Positions 50,001 through 59,794 of a stretch of 64,000 nt of DNA are shown piece by piece. The DNA is from Certhia americana (lineage: Eukaryota > Chordata > Aves > Passeriformes > Certhiidae), in the NCBI GenBank assembly GCA_018697195.1, contig CM031878.1, positions 70,162,030-70,226,029 of the forward strand, in the 5' to 3' direction. The notes under the pieces were generated by a model that saw only the letters and a list, made by a program, of their open reading frames with translations, searched no databases and was not told where the DNA came from. Numbering within the stretch: the first letter of the stretch is position 1; every line of letters starts with the position of its first letter. A program made the translations under genes and the position numbers.

Positions 50001-52545
50001 ATTTTACCCACAGATTTTGAAAAGTGTAGTGTTCCACTGCTGTCTCTACAGCCCTGTGATATCTGCATGAATGACAAGGTACCCAAAGTCAATTATTGCC
50101 ATGCTGGACCCTGCAACTGTTAGGGGAAGGAGAGCTCCTCACAACGTGCTAGTTTGCATGTTAGCAAACAGGAATTTTTCTTTGTAGTTTCCCAAAGACA
50201 CCTGACCTGCTGACCCTCCTGCAGACTCAAGAGGATGAGCAGTGTCCTGGGCTGACAAGCAGGTGCAGCAACAGACTGAAATTCAAGAAAATTAAATTGC
50301 ACCCCAATCTGCCTTGCAAAAAGATCCCCCCACTCACTGTGGAGCTCTGCTCAGTAAACCCACATCAGCACTGCTTTCCCAGACTGATGGCTGTAGAAGT
50401 CAAAGAGAAAGTGGACACCCTTGAGTTTTGAGACTCACAGCTATTAGTGCACTCAGTTGCCAAGTTCATTCCAGGACTGTTTTGCCTTAATCATATGGTT
50501 TGACCTAGATGAGGTAAAAAATCACAGGAAAAATGCAGATCTGCCTTGTGCTTAGATGGTAGAGGCTGAAATACTTACTGCAAGGCCCACTATACCATCA
50601 CCTGTGTTTTAGTAACACGAAACAGGGATCCTTTCCCATGCAGAATATGGCTTAAGGCAACATCTGTCAACATTTTGAATTTTTCTGCATTGTTTCCCCA
50701 GGCTAGCACAGAAGCAGCCCTGAACAAACCACTGTAACATAGTAAACCTCAAGCACCCAGATTGTGGGAAATAGTCCTGTTCTGCCTTACCCTAGCAAGG
50801 ACAATGCTTTATGCATGATTCCTGCTGAGTCGTTCTCCTATTTGAGATGCCTTCTATGAAGAGACGAATCATAATTTGTCCTCAACATTCTCAGTAACGT
50901 ATCTCCTGCCTCCTTTAGCAGATGGAGGGAAAAAATCCTGAGGCCTCAGAAATGCAGTGACTCAGCCAATAACATGCTGGCTCTTGAAGGACAAAAATTA
51001 TAAGGTCTCTGGAACTGAACAACCTTGTTTTTTGGAGGCCAAATACAATTAAAGCAATGTAAAAACACATCAGCTCTGTCTCCAATCTATGTCCTTTTTT
51101 CCCCTTCTCCAGCTACCCCCACTTGCCTCCCCATTCTCCATCCCTCTGAAACAGCCTTTGAAGTCCTACAGACTTCATTTATATTCAGGAGATTTTACTC
51201 CTTGCTCTGCTCCAGTGACTCCAGCAAACTACATGCGCAGGTCACATGCAGCTTCACATGCAGCTTTCTAACCTCTTCACAGGTTAGAAATAGGATCCCC
51301 CAGTCCATCTGAACTGGTGTCTGTAATCAGCTTCTGATCATGTATTTCATGGAGCTGCTATGGTTCCTGCAGATTCTCCAAAATGTTTCCCTTACAGGAG
51401 TACAAAAATCACCCAAAGGATAGAATTATGGAGCTGAAACTGATTATTGTTTTAATTTCTAAAAGCTGTTAAGCTGAGAGTTTTTTTAAAGGCTACTAAG
51501 CAGTCATTAAATATGTTTTAATTTAGATTATCAGTATGATTTCTTACATAATCATTGATCTGCTCACACTCAAAACTAAGTTCTCTCACTTACTAACAAA
51601 AGCACTGACAACTTGCAACAATGCCAAAATCTTTTTTCTTTACTGTCAGATAAAGGTAATAATGTTAAGATGTCATTATTCTTTGTAAGTGAAGTAAAAT
51701 TACTCCCTACATTGTATTTTGCAAGCTATCAGATCTTTTAATCTGTCATTTTACACTGCTAGAAAACTTACTGCCTTTTTTTTTTTTTACAGAAAACTAA
51801 TATTTCATTTTATTGTTGACTAATATTTGGAGAGAGAGCTCATGTTGCAGTGTCACAAAGAAGGCATTCTTTTTTACCTCTGGATTATTTTGCACAAAAT
51901 TTCCACTAAGCAACACAGTTGAAAAAACCACCTTCTTACAGGGGAGGCCGGCAGGGGCTTGTTTATGAGAACCTTTTTGTAGTACCTTTGAGATTTCCCA
52001 GCATTTGCCTGGTTACATTTAATGAGTTTTTACTATATGAAATAGTAAATCTACTAATAAAATCCTGCAATGAAAACAATTTAAAATTAGGATATGATTT
52101 AATTTTACTAAAACAGCTCACAATGTTAGGTGAAGTTAAAAGAGAGATGGACCTCTTACCCAGACAGGACAGTCATGTACCACCAGTCTGACATTTCCAA
52201 ATACACAGGCTTGATACTCAGTAAAAACTGGGTTTCCAACATGACTGGCAGACAAGCTGCTGTCAATCTGGGAAATGAGAGCACTTCTCCTGAGATAGCT
52301 CCAGATCAGGCTGGGCTGCTGATTGTCCTCAGAAAAACCATCTTTTTCATTCCCCAAAGCTACAATATTAACCGACCTAAAATAAAAAAAATAAAGATGA
52401 AGTTGTGTTAACAAAGATGAGGGCAGGGATAAGGGGAAAGAAAATAAAATCCCCTTAAATCAAAACTAACATATTAATCCTTCCGAATCCTTTTCCCTCC
52501 CTAGATTTTAACACCTTCCCGTAATCAACAGCGAAACACATACAT
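28905..52545 (-). CDS. RHOBTB3: RHOBTB3, Rho-related BTB domain-containing protein 3 (complete, 12 exons)
   Basis: Coding exons (minus strand, high to low): 52544-52545 (AT of the start codon), 52160-52376, 45108-45300, 43141-43292, 42239-42350, 41059-41427, 38675-38787, 37012-37123, 34108-34281, 32770-32936, 31539-31635 and 28905-29020. All junctions have AG acceptors and GT donors with compatible phases, giving 607 codons plus stop, against about 611 residues in human. Residues 1-190 form the Rho-like domain without a classical GKT/S loop ([10 protein letters not shown] in its place). About 230-385 form the first BTB domain and 405-500 the second. The rest is the C-terminal RhoBTB region, ending CTVM, a CAAX-type prenylation signal. 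Family knowledge: a Golgi-associated ATPase that binds Rab9 for endosome-to-Golgi transport and also acts as a Cullin-3 adaptor. No disabling change was seen, so the gene appears intact. Confidence 0.95.
29800..30915 (+). repeat. CR1 LINE, about 1.1 kb 3' portion, in RHOBTB3 intron 11
   Basis: Contains the end of CR1 ORF2 (pieces such as FNIFINEM near 30018 and [12 protein letters not shown] near 30135) followed by the 3' UTR (CTGAGAGGAGACCTCATTGT near 30567). Frameshifts and stops show it is inactive. It is antisense to RHOBTB3. Confidence 0.85.
31539..31635 (-). CDS. RHOBTB3: RHOBTB3 exon 11
   Basis: Residues 538-569 ([20 protein letters not shown] onward to ELS). The acceptor is TTCCACAG and the donor GTATTT, with exit phase 1. 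Confidence 0.93.
32270..32578 (+). repeat. CR1 LINE 3' UTR fragment in RHOBTB3 intron 10
   Basis: Standard CR1 3' sequence (AGAGTGACAGGATGAGAGGA, then GGAGCAGGCTGCCC) ending in ATTCTATGATTCTGTGA at about 32576. Its end lies about 190 bp from exon 10 (32770). Confidence 0.85.
32770..32936 (-). CDS. RHOBTB3: RHOBTB3 exon 10
   Basis: Residues 482-537, including [17 protein letters not shown] and [12 protein letters not shown]. This is the distal part of the second BTB domain and the helical extension after it. Acceptor TTTTTTAG, donor GTACTT, exit phase 0. Confidence 0.94.
34108..34281 (-). CDS. RHOBTB3: RHOBTB3 exon 9
   Basis: Residues 424-481, the core of the second BTB domain: [20 protein letters not shown] and then [15 protein letters not shown]. 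The exon is strongly conserved compared with human. Acceptor CCTGCAG, donor GTAAGG. Confidence 0.95.
34605..34670 (+). repeat. CR1 LINE 3'-end fragment in RHOBTB3 intron 8
   Basis: GTTGGTCTTGGTGATCTTAT, then TTTTCCAACCTGAATGATTC: the last 60 bases of a CR1. Confidence 0.75.
35056..35613 (-). repeat. Solo LTR of the class II family in RHOBTB3 intron 8
   Basis: Read on the minus strand, the segment 35060-35250 matches the distal half of the LTR at 18792-19100: GTTTACAATTCC, AGAGGAAG-like, TTGATGGAC, GACCAGTGTGGT, then a TATATAA box and AATAAACTTCC. It ends GTATTGCGACA. The end contains a perfect palindrome GTGTCG-CAATA-CGACAC (35060-35076). The 5' limit at about 35613 (TGTCGATTC) is tentative. 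It lies in the same orientation as RHOBTB3. Confidence 0.7.
36662..36755 (+). repeat. AACTA pentanucleotide microsatellite, decaying
   Basis: Five AACTA units are followed by AAACA-type variants. It lies in RHOBTB3 intron 8, about 250 bp from exon 8. Confidence 0.85.
37012..37123 (-). CDS. RHOBTB3: RHOBTB3 exon 8
   Basis: Residues 387-423, with [20 protein letters not shown]. This enters the second BTB domain. Acceptor GTTTCAG, donor GTATAG. The first 15 residues ([15 protein letters not shown]) are less conserved relative to mammals. Confidence 0.9.
38675..38787 (-). CDS. RHOBTB3: RHOBTB3 exon 7
   Basis: Residues 349-386 ([18 protein letters not shown], then [14 protein letters not shown]). 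It ends the first BTB domain. Acceptor TTATGATAG, donor GTACAT. Confidence 0.93.
39835..40207 (+). repeat. CR1 LINE 3' UTR fragment in RHOBTB3 intron 6
   Basis: Characteristic CR1 blocks (ACTGCCTGGAAGGAGGTTGT, GGGTTAGTGGTTGGACTTGA) ending in ATTATTCTATG. Confidence 0.85.
41059..41427 (-). CDS. RHOBTB3: RHOBTB3 exon 6
   Basis: The largest coding exon, residues 226-349. It has [49 protein letters not shown] and [15 protein letters not shown]: the first BTB domain with its inserted loop. The loop ([19 protein letters not shown]) is G/P-rich and GC-rich at the DNA level. Confidence 0.95.
42239..42350 (-). CDS. RHOBTB3: RHOBTB3 exon 5
   Basis: Residues 189-226, starting [20 protein letters not shown], then [17 protein letters not shown]. 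It lies in a basic linker between the Rho-like and BTB parts. It is read in a frame without an ATG-initiated long ORF, so it was found by homology and splice sites. Donor GTGCTC is weak. Confidence 0.88.
42787..43010 (-). repeat. CR1 LINE 3' UTR fragment in RHOBTB3 intron 4
   Basis: Starts at its 3' end on the plus strand as CATCATAGAATCATAGAATG and carries the usual CCATCCAACCCTGCCAAGAA-type text in reverse. It ends about 130 bp from exon 4. It is in the same orientation as RHOBTB3. Confidence 0.88.
43141..43292 (-). CDS. RHOBTB3: RHOBTB3 exon 4
   Basis: Residues 138-188 ([17 protein letters not shown], then [15 protein letters not shown]). The cysteine-rich CTCPLC is typical of RHOBTB3 proteins. 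A CR1 copy lies in the following intron. Acceptor ACCCCAG, donor GTGAGC. Confidence 0.94.
45108..45300 (-). CDS. RHOBTB3: RHOBTB3 exon 3
   Basis: Residues 74-138 of the Rho-like domain ([20 protein letters not shown], then [20 protein letters not shown]). Found from protein similarity with clean splice sites (TTTTTTAG before, GTATGT after). Confidence 0.93.
46190..46528 (+). repeat. CR1 LINE 3' UTR fragment in RHOBTB3 intron 2
   Basis: Contains GGCCCCATCCCTGGCAGTGT and GAATGAGATGATCTCTAAGT, ending AACCCAAATAATTCTGTGATTC. Confidence 0.88.
46529..52159. other. RHOBTB3 intron 2, no further gene recognised
   Basis: AT-rich intronic sequence. A GC-richer patch at 47900-48300 has open frames on both strands but no family resemblance. 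Nothing else was supported. Confidence 0.5.
52160..52376 (-). CDS. RHOBTB3: RHOBTB3 exon 2
   Basis: This exon supplies the G of the start codon and residues 2-73 ([16 protein letters not shown] to VVHDCPVW). Acceptor TTTATTTTAG, donor GTAAGA. The open frame runs upstream into the intron (MLTQLHLY), but that part lies in the acceptor tract and is not coding. Confidence 0.93.
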
Positions 52546-52900
52546 GATCTCAAATCCAACAGCAGGGTGGGACCAAAGCAGAAAAGAAACCTGGAAAGGC
52601 TGCTTTCATTGCAAATTCCTAGGGAGTTTGCCTTGTTATTCCTTGGTGTCTACGCTCAGCCTCGCTGCGATGACCTGGAGGACTCTTGCCGCATTCCCTC
52701 GTCTTTGGCCCCGCTGGATAACTCGGGGTTGGCTGTTCCGGACGATAGGGTGCAGCCGCACGCCGGAGCTGCTGCTGCAGCAGCAGGATCCGCAGCAGTC
52801 GCAGCAGCAGCAGGATCGGGATCTGCAGCAGGATCGGGATCTGCAGCAGGATCGGGATCTGCAGCAGGATCGGGATCTTCAGCAGGATCGCGATCTGCGG
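52544..52900 (-). promoter_or_regulatory. RHOBTB3: RHOBTB3 exon 1 / 5' UTR and CpG-rich promoter side
   Basis: Exon 2 needs a preceding exon ending in AT to make an ATG. The best site is GAGATCAT followed by the donor GTATGTG at 52543, giving an intron of only 167 bp. The exon would extend right into CpG-rich sequence; its start is not known. An upstream ORF of 19 codons (ATG at 52607-52609, stop at 52550-52552) would end four bases before the start codon. A different first exon cannot be excluded. Confidence 0.5.
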
Positions 52901-53060
52901 CAGCAGCGGCTGTGGCGGCCGCGGTGTTCCGCCGCTGTCGGCGGAGGCGAAGCCGCGTCCGGCCGGGCGTCACGGCCATCGCATCCTGACGTCAGCGAGC
53001 ACCGCAGACGCGATGGGCAGAGCGAGCTGACGTCCTGGGAGCAGGTGCAGCCAGGTGAGC
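52640..53060. promoter_or_regulatory. CpG-rich (possibly bidirectional) promoter with CRE
   Basis: The region has a high density of CG dinucleotides in an otherwise AT-rich locus. TGACGTCA at 52987-52994 is a perfect CRE for CREB/ATF factors, and a half-like site (TGACGTCC) lies near 53029. On the plus strand CAG/GTGAGC at 53052-53060 is a good splice donor, so a divergent transcript could start here. In human, SPATA9 lies head to head with RHOBTB3, but no SPATA9 coding exon was found downstream in this window. Confidence 0.6.
52795..52900 (+). repeat. 18-bp minisatellite in the RHOBTB3 promoter
   Basis: About five units of GATCGGGATCTGCAGCAG lie next to a GCAGCAG-rich run. The last units carry TTC for CTG and GCG for GGG changes. 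The repeat lies in or just upstream of the presumed 5' UTR on the minus strand. The plus-strand ORF through it (QDRDLQ repeats) is not considered a protein. Confidence 0.85.
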
Positions 53061-53402
53061 AGGGGCAGGGAAAGGCGCTGGAGCAGAGCCCGTGTCCCAC
53101 CCCGCACGGATTCTGCTGCCAGCCGGCAGAAACCCGACCAGCATCCCCGCACCAGGGAACGGTGCCACCACTTGTCTGCACCAGGGGAGGGACATGGGAC
53201 TGTCACAGCCACAGGAGAGAGCAGCGTAAACATCCTCTTCTAAAGTATTTAGACTCTTTTTTTTTATTACTATTTAAACAATATCTATCTTTTCAATGTT
53301 AGGTTGGTAATTTCTTAAATGCCATATGGGCTTTTTAGCGTTCTTGTGATGTTTAAAGCGAAGTTTTCCAAAAGTATGATCTCACAATATAGTAAAACAA
53401 AC

Positions 53403-53478
53403 ACATATCACAGAATCACAGAGTGGTTTAGTTTGCAAGGGAGCTCTGAAAATCACCTAGTCCAACCCCCAGTGCGGG
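53403..53478 (-). repeat. CR1 LINE 3'-end fragment next to the assembly gap
   Basis: ATCACAGAATCACAGAGTGG followed by CACCTAGTCCAACCCCCA: the reverse complement of a CR1 3' end. Confidence 0.75.
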
Positions 53479-53545
53479 GTTTATGGAAATATACCAAACC
53501 CATTCTAAAAATACCATTTGCTGTCACATACCACTGTATACACTA

Positions 53546-53645
53546 NNNNNNNNNNNNNNNNNNNNNNNNNNNNNNNNNNNNNNNNNNNNNNNNNNNNNNN
53601 NNNNNNNNNNNNNNNNNNNNNNNNNNNNNNNNNNNNNNNNNNNNN
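53546..53645. other. Assembly gap of 100 N
   Basis: Exactly 100 N, a conventional placeholder length, so the true distance is unknown. ORFs drawn through it are artefacts. Confidence 1.
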
Positions 53646-56160
53646 AACACATGCTGCTGTTAATCCCACGGGCAAGAACTCATTCAAAACAGGACTTGAT
53701 ACAATTATCAGCAAAATTATGAATTGAGCTTTGCTTGCAACAATTCATACTTTGAGAAAAGTACTATTCCACTATTTGCAAACGTAGGAGATAGCATTTG
53801 ATATCACTGCCAAAGCTTTATACCGATATAGTACTGAAGAGCAAGACCATTTTAATAAGATGTTAAGTATTATTATCTGCTAATGAATGTTATTTAATTA
53901 TTTTTATTATAAATTCTACAGAGACTACTGAAAAAGAAAAAGCCCAAAGAACAAAACAACAGATAATTTAGCTACCTGTTTGGTTTTGTTCATTTTATCC
54001 CATTCTAGTTTCTGCTTTTCAGTCTAACTTTGCTCTAGAAAACTAAAAGATAAATGACAAATGGAGGTTGTGGTTTTGTTTCCTCCTGCAAAAAAGTTAG
54101 AATACATGTTTCTTAGGTAAGTTTTAAACAGTATCACAGGAAACCACTTTTTTTTCCCCGCAGATGATCCTCTGACTGTGATTTATCACCTTCCACATCC
54201 AAAGCCTCAGTGCTGTCCAGACACTGGATATATGATATTGTGAGTCAACAGAGCACTCAAAATTTGCAACCATGACTATTAGTGTACTTTTTAAAGGTCA
54301 CTGAAGATCCCTTGGAATTCTTAAATTTGCATTTGTTGTGACCTACCCATAGAAAATGATGAAGCTTTTGGGAGAAAAGTTCTTCACATCACTAAAGAGC
54401 CTGACCTGGTATCGCTAAATGCATAAATAGCTAAATACACAAATAATTGTGCACATGTGTACAGAGACACAAATATGCAAACACAGATTTATATAAGCAT
54501 ATGTTTAAAATACATCCAAGCATATTATAAATGCAACACACATACACATGCAGAAGTGGACACACATACAGATATTTGCAACATCAAGAAAAAAATGGAT
54601 TGGTAAATAAGGCACTACTAATGGGGAGCAACCTAATTAACCCACACTCCATTTAACATAGCTTATTCATTGCTGCAATGCTAGTCCTGCCTGGGGGTGC
54701 CAAGGGTAGGAGTACCAACTGAGATGGAGGGTCACAGAAAACCACTTTTGTTTTCCTCTCACTTCTTCCTTTAACCACCTGGGAAATGACTTGGGACTGA
54801 CAGAAGTATCAGCTTTGGCAAAGCGTGCAGATGGTGTATGTGAGATTCATCTCAGCTGATGAACAGCACTTAAAGCTTACATACTAAAACACATTGGACT
54901 ATTTGAATAACTGTTTTCCAGCAATCAGAAGACTGAAAACAATATTTTAAAAGCAAGCATTAAAATTGGATGAGAATGCTGTCTGTTCTCCTGTCAAAGT
55001 ACTTCCATAACCCTGTTTTTGTTTGCACTGCTCACGGATTGTGAAATATCTTTCAAATAAACAAACAAACAAAACAGGAAAGGAAATTAGTTTGCTTCGG
55101 CAGGATAATAAATACCACAAATCGGGAAGTTGCTTGGCACCCCTACCCTAGGTGCATTCTGCAAGTTACATGGGCACTGCAAAGAAAAGCCTTAAAAGAT
55201 TGTTTAACTGAGAGGATTACAGAGGATTGCTTGACTGTTCTCTGTTTGGCAATCGGAAAGTTGAATACCCTGTGATCAGCAAACCTTTCAGCTAGCAGGC
55301 ATTTGCCATTGCTGCTGACAAACAAGGACTAAACTACAGAAAAGGGAGTCTTTGACAGGGTCCAGGAAACAATCGCATATTCAGTCTTGTGTAGTTTGCA
55401 CTGGAACTTTTTTTTTTCAAATCATTTCCGTTGTAGCTTTCTGGCAAGAACCTCAGATAAAGCACTGAAAACAAAACAAATATATTAACAGTCGTTAATG
55501 ACAAAGGAGAATAATATTTGCCAGTGCAAGGAGATAAATGCAGGCAAGTCAAGGAGGAGGATTTTTTCCCTTGTGAAAACTGTAGCCTTACTTGCATTGA
55601 TCCATGCAGAATTATCCATCCTATATTTTCAGGACAGTGAGGAATCTTAACGTACTTGAAGTCAAAGTTGTTGCCAAACCTGCTCATTAGCTGAACCTGC
55701 ACACTGCACAAAGCTGCTGCTACTGATGGTGATGCTGGTGTAATCAACTTCAGGTGCAAGAGAAGACATGTTGTTCTAGGAGAGGTAAATTTGAGTTTTT
55801 TTCAAAGGTAGCATATAATTCCAAATAACAGTAATACACTTCGTCGTGTTGAGCTACTTCCTCCTAATAGAGCAAAAAAAGCCATGCAGATAGTCTTGGC
55901 TTTAGCTGCTTGTCCAGACTAGATATGGCTGCTGCAGCAGCAGCCAGCCAAGACTCCCAGCTCGGATAAAGCACCAGCAAACAAAAAGGAGGTTTTCTAT
56001 TGTTGTAGCCATCTGCCACATCCCCACCAACAAAAGCCATCCGTGTGTGGGAAATGAATGGAGGGACAGCGTTCAGGACCAGTACTATTTTTCAGCATAT
56101 CCATGCCAGAAAAATAATGTAGTGTTGCCCAAACTTGGAAGCAATTTTTTTGAATTTCCT
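53646..56160. other. Non-genic stretch, nothing recognised
   Basis: AT-rich sequence with no named repeat. The minus-strand ORF at 55334-55759 (141 codons) has no family motif that I recognise. A donor-like GTAAGG follows its FGNNFDFKYVKIP part, so an exon cannot be entirely excluded. Confidence 0.4.
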
Positions 56161-56164
56161 CACA

Positions 56165-56235
56165 TAAATCACAGAATGGTTTGATCTGAAAAAGACCTTA
56201 AGGACCACCAAGTTCAACCCCACCCTGCATATTCA
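56165..56235 (-). repeat. CR1 LINE 3'-end fragment
   Basis: AATCACAGAATGGTTTGATC, then AAGACCTTAAGGACCACCAA: a reverse CR1 end. Confidence 0.75.
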
Positions 56236-56454
56236 AATCTGTTTCAGGGATGACACAGGCACTCACAGCCAGAGCCCAATGTCTGTCCAGCCCAGTAGGT
56301 TTCACTGCTGACTGCTTTCTAGAGGTCACAAACGGAGTCATCAAGAAAAAATGGCTCGAATTCTAAGGCTTTTGTGTCAAGTTGTGGAATAGCTATCCTT
56401 CGACATAATAAGGTTTCACTGAAGAAGTCCTTGCATAACCTTAGCCCTTTAGAC

Positions 56455-56520
56455 ATGTTTGGAAAGGAGGTTGGGTTAAGTGACCTCCAGAGGTCCCTTC
56501 TGACCTGAATTATCCCCTGA
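56455..56520 (+). repeat. CR1-like 3'-end fragment, plus strand
   Basis: GTTGGGTTAAGTGACCTCCA and GAGGTCCCTTCTGACCTGAA are typical of the CR1 3' end. Confidence 0.6.
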
Positions 56521-57203
56521 CTGCATAAATCTCCTCCTTCCTGGAGAGTGACCACTAAGCCCTATCCCTCACTTCCTCTTCTTATACCAGTTTCAACTCC
56601 AAAACCAACCTCTTATCCAATCTTGTGGCAACTTATTTTCTTTACAAAGTTTAATAAGCTTTGCAAAAAGCTGCTGAAAGGCTTTTTAAAAGTGCAAGAG
56701 GATTTTTATGCCCACACAACCACATTTATTAGCACACTTACCACCCTTCCTCCAGAAGCCAGTGATTCTGGACTTCACTGGAGCCTCTCCAACAACAGAC
56801 TGTGTCCATTCCTAGATCTCATTTTGCATCACAGGCTATGTCATCTCACCAGGAGTGGTAGCAGCTCCCACTGCTTTGGCATAACCCAGACCCTGCATAA
56901 AGAGTTTTTTAATATATTGGTGGCATCCTGTGATGCACACACCCCACACACAATTCTTTTTTTTTCTTGCCACAGTTGCTGATGACTGTTTTAAAATTTT
57001 TTAACTAATCCTGTCCATTTATTAATATCTCTTTTTGCTACTTCTTTATTCTAGTCTTAGTGTGTCAGATCAAGTAGTATCAGTGCTGATGACATGACAA
57101 TTTTTTGCCTTTTCTTTTATATAGCATTTGTGTATTTTCAGTGCCCTTAGTATGAATGCTTATAATTCTTTAAGTCTGATAACTTGGCATAGTCCTGGTA
57201 TTC

Positions 57204-57560
57204 TGTTAGGCCAGAAGACCAAACATCCTAAAGATCTCTCAGTTGGAGGCTGGAAAGTCCTGCACTACCTTGAGAAACCAAGGTACCCTCTAGAATACAT
57301 CCTGTAAACAAGGATTAGGCCATCTAAGATGGAATACTTCAGGATAAGGAGATATCATACCATTCATTCAAACCTCTCACTAGAGGATCTCTTTTAGATA
57401 TGCTAATTTGCAAGTTCTATGAAATTGTATACAAGATCAACTGTGTGCATGCATTTCAGCATATTCCACCTTGGTGAAGTGTCACACTGCAAAAATCCTT
57501 ATTAAATACCAAAGTAAAAACCCTTTATCCTTTAACCATGTCTGGCTCTTAATTTTGGAT
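57204..57560 (+). repeat. Possible solo LTR, plus strand
   Basis: Starts TGTTAGGCCAGAAGACC and has LTR-like text up to about 57560, with ATTAAATACC near 57503 as a weak polyadenylation-type signal. No partner LTR or pol is present. Family and edges are unknown. Confidence 0.35.
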
Positions 57561-59790
57561 GAAGGAAAAGGCATCAGTGCAATATGAAATAAAAAATACA
57601 AGGGGGTAGGAAATTTTCTGATGAGAGGAGAAGGGGAAAGAAAAATGTCTCTTTTAAATTTAAAAACTGATCTAGTTTGTGGCAGAACAGAGCTGTGCAA
57701 GCAAATAGCTGAAGTTTTCCCCTTTCCTTCCACCCCCCCACAAGCTGCTAGCTCAGATTTTGGGGGATTTCGGAGAGGGGATCTTCAGGATAGGGAGAGG
57801 AGGTTCAAAAGAGGCCCCTTACCTCAGGATGTATTCCAAAGCTTTATTCTCAATGAAGGGATCCCAGGAGGCAAAGAGAGGGGAGCATGGAGGAACAGGT
57901 TTTTTTATCTCTTTTGGGGTTGGGGTCAGATTACCTGGCTGAAGGCCATAGGTCAGAGTCAAGGGGCAGGTAAATCAGTTTCTGGGGGAGGGGTTTTTGA
58001 GGAGAGATCATTCCCTAAAAGGAATGCAACAAATAGCAAGCTATGGAAAGATGCTAAATCTGTGAGGGTGAGATGTGGAAAACAAGAGCCAGGTATGCTG
58101 CTGATGTCCGGCACAAGAACTGCCCAACGAGCTTGCTGCCTTTGACAGTGAAAGAAACAAGGTCCTGTTGAGAGGACCATGAGGAGGGGACTCATCTGGT
58201 GCCTAAATGCCCCAGCCTGCTTCGGAAGTGAAGAGCTGAAAGCACAACATGCTGCAGAAGAAACCTCACTCACACTGGTGAAAATCCACAACTGTAAATG
58301 CAGAATTGCACCCTGTGATTCTCACTCCATAGTTTAACTAGTGTTACAAATTGCATTAGAATGAAGGTAAAAGGATCAAAAAAAAGTAGTTTATATATTG
58401 TTTCTGCTGATTTAGAAAGTGATGCTATTGCCACAAGGTGGACACAGGCCATTGGATCATGCTGAGGCGCATCACCCCTACCCCAGTCTGCCCTGGTTCC
58501 CCTCCCCAAAGCTTGTTGACTTGGACTGGTGCTGAAGCTGAGCTGCAGGGAGAGGTGGGCATGGAGCAGGCACCACAAAGAATGAGAAAATGGCACCTGA
58601 TCCTCACTAGAGAGCAGAGAAAGATCCCTTCTGGGTCTGCCTGGCCACTCATACTGATCAAATGCCTTCAACAAATCGGTCACCTGGGTGTCCTCTTCCA
58701 CAAGGCACTCAGAAAAGTACCACACTGGCCAGAGATGCTGCTGATATTTGAGCCCAAGGAAAGGATGGCATGCACTCAGCATATTTTGAAAGTTCCGAGC
58801 TATTTTAATCCACCTTATGATCCCCTGGATAAACACTTAAGACTGAGTGACCCAGCACGTGAATTTTACACAGAGAAGTGCTGCAAACTGCTTAACATGC
58901 TCCAAACTGCTACACAAGCTCGGCCCTTTGCCTGCCTACAAACTTTTTCAGTAATGTGTAAGTTTCTAGTTTTTCTTACTAAAATCATATTTCTACTTTT
59001 TCTTACTACAAACATACAACAGGAGTGCAGATAATGTTCATTAGCTATGGTAAATAAAAATTATTTAATAATAGCAAAACATAGGAGTTAATATCCATTT
59101 TAAGAAGAGAAAATTAAAGAACAAAGATTATACTTAGATATACACATATCTGCCATAACCTCTATGCATAAAAACCCCAGTTACTCACTTATCGAAGTTG
59201 TAAGGTCTCTATGAATCATAAATCAAACACAAGTAAGCTTCCTGTTTGAAGTTGCCTTCTAACCCTTTTTATGCAACTGCATTTTTCCAGTATCAAAAGA
59301 CATCACACTTCATTATACTGCCATTAGTTGATCATTTTATATTTTAAAAAAATATTTAAGAAAACCCTTCAATTTTCTAAAATTCACAGATCCAGTTCAG
59401 AGTTAGTCCTTCAATTAGCTGTTTCCTTTTTAATTTAATTTCCTGATTTTCTATATTCTTGTTTTCCTTTTTGTTATGATTTCACTGCTATTTTCTAGTT
59501 TTCAGCCTCTTTTTCTATCTGCATACCTGTAAATACAGAAGCAATTATCAAGGCAGCAAGAGAGGATGAACAGTGTGTGATAACTGAATGTTCTTCATGG
59601 ATTTGAATGTTATCTTTACTGCTTTGAGAAATTCACTTAATTTTAGCCTTGTAGCCTCCTGCATTATTCTGTACCCTCTTATTACTTACTCCAGAGGGGC
59701 AGCATCTCTCAGAGGTGCTTGGCTGCATCATAATTCTCTATGTGGTGTGAGAAATAGCTTCTGACAAAAGGACATAAATAAAGCTGTCTT
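57561..59790. other. Non-genic stretch with unassigned open frames
   Basis: Open frames of 174-198 codons occur on both strands (57621-58145 plus, 58270-58836 minus, 58438-59034 plus). They overlap each other, have no motif in common with known families and no splice support, and are regarded as chance. Confidence 0.4.
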
Positions 59791-59794
59791 TGTA

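Noticed and set aside
52544..53302. Plus-strand ORF of 252 codons through the RHOBTB3 promoter
   Set aside because: It is kept open by the 18-bp minisatellite (a multiple of three) and by CpG-rich sequence; no domain is recognisable.
53319..53727. ORFs spanning the run of N
   Set aside because: The translated X residues come from the assembly gap, so these frames are artefacts.
55334..55759. Minus-strand ORF of 141 codons as an exon of a neighbouring gene
   Set aside because: A donor-like site exists, but the peptide matches no gene I know from this neighbourhood (SPATA9, RFESD, ARSK, GPR150).
57621..59034. Open frames of 174-198 codons as possible genes
   Set aside because: They overlap on both strands, lack motifs and splice sites, and lie in repeat-rich DNA.
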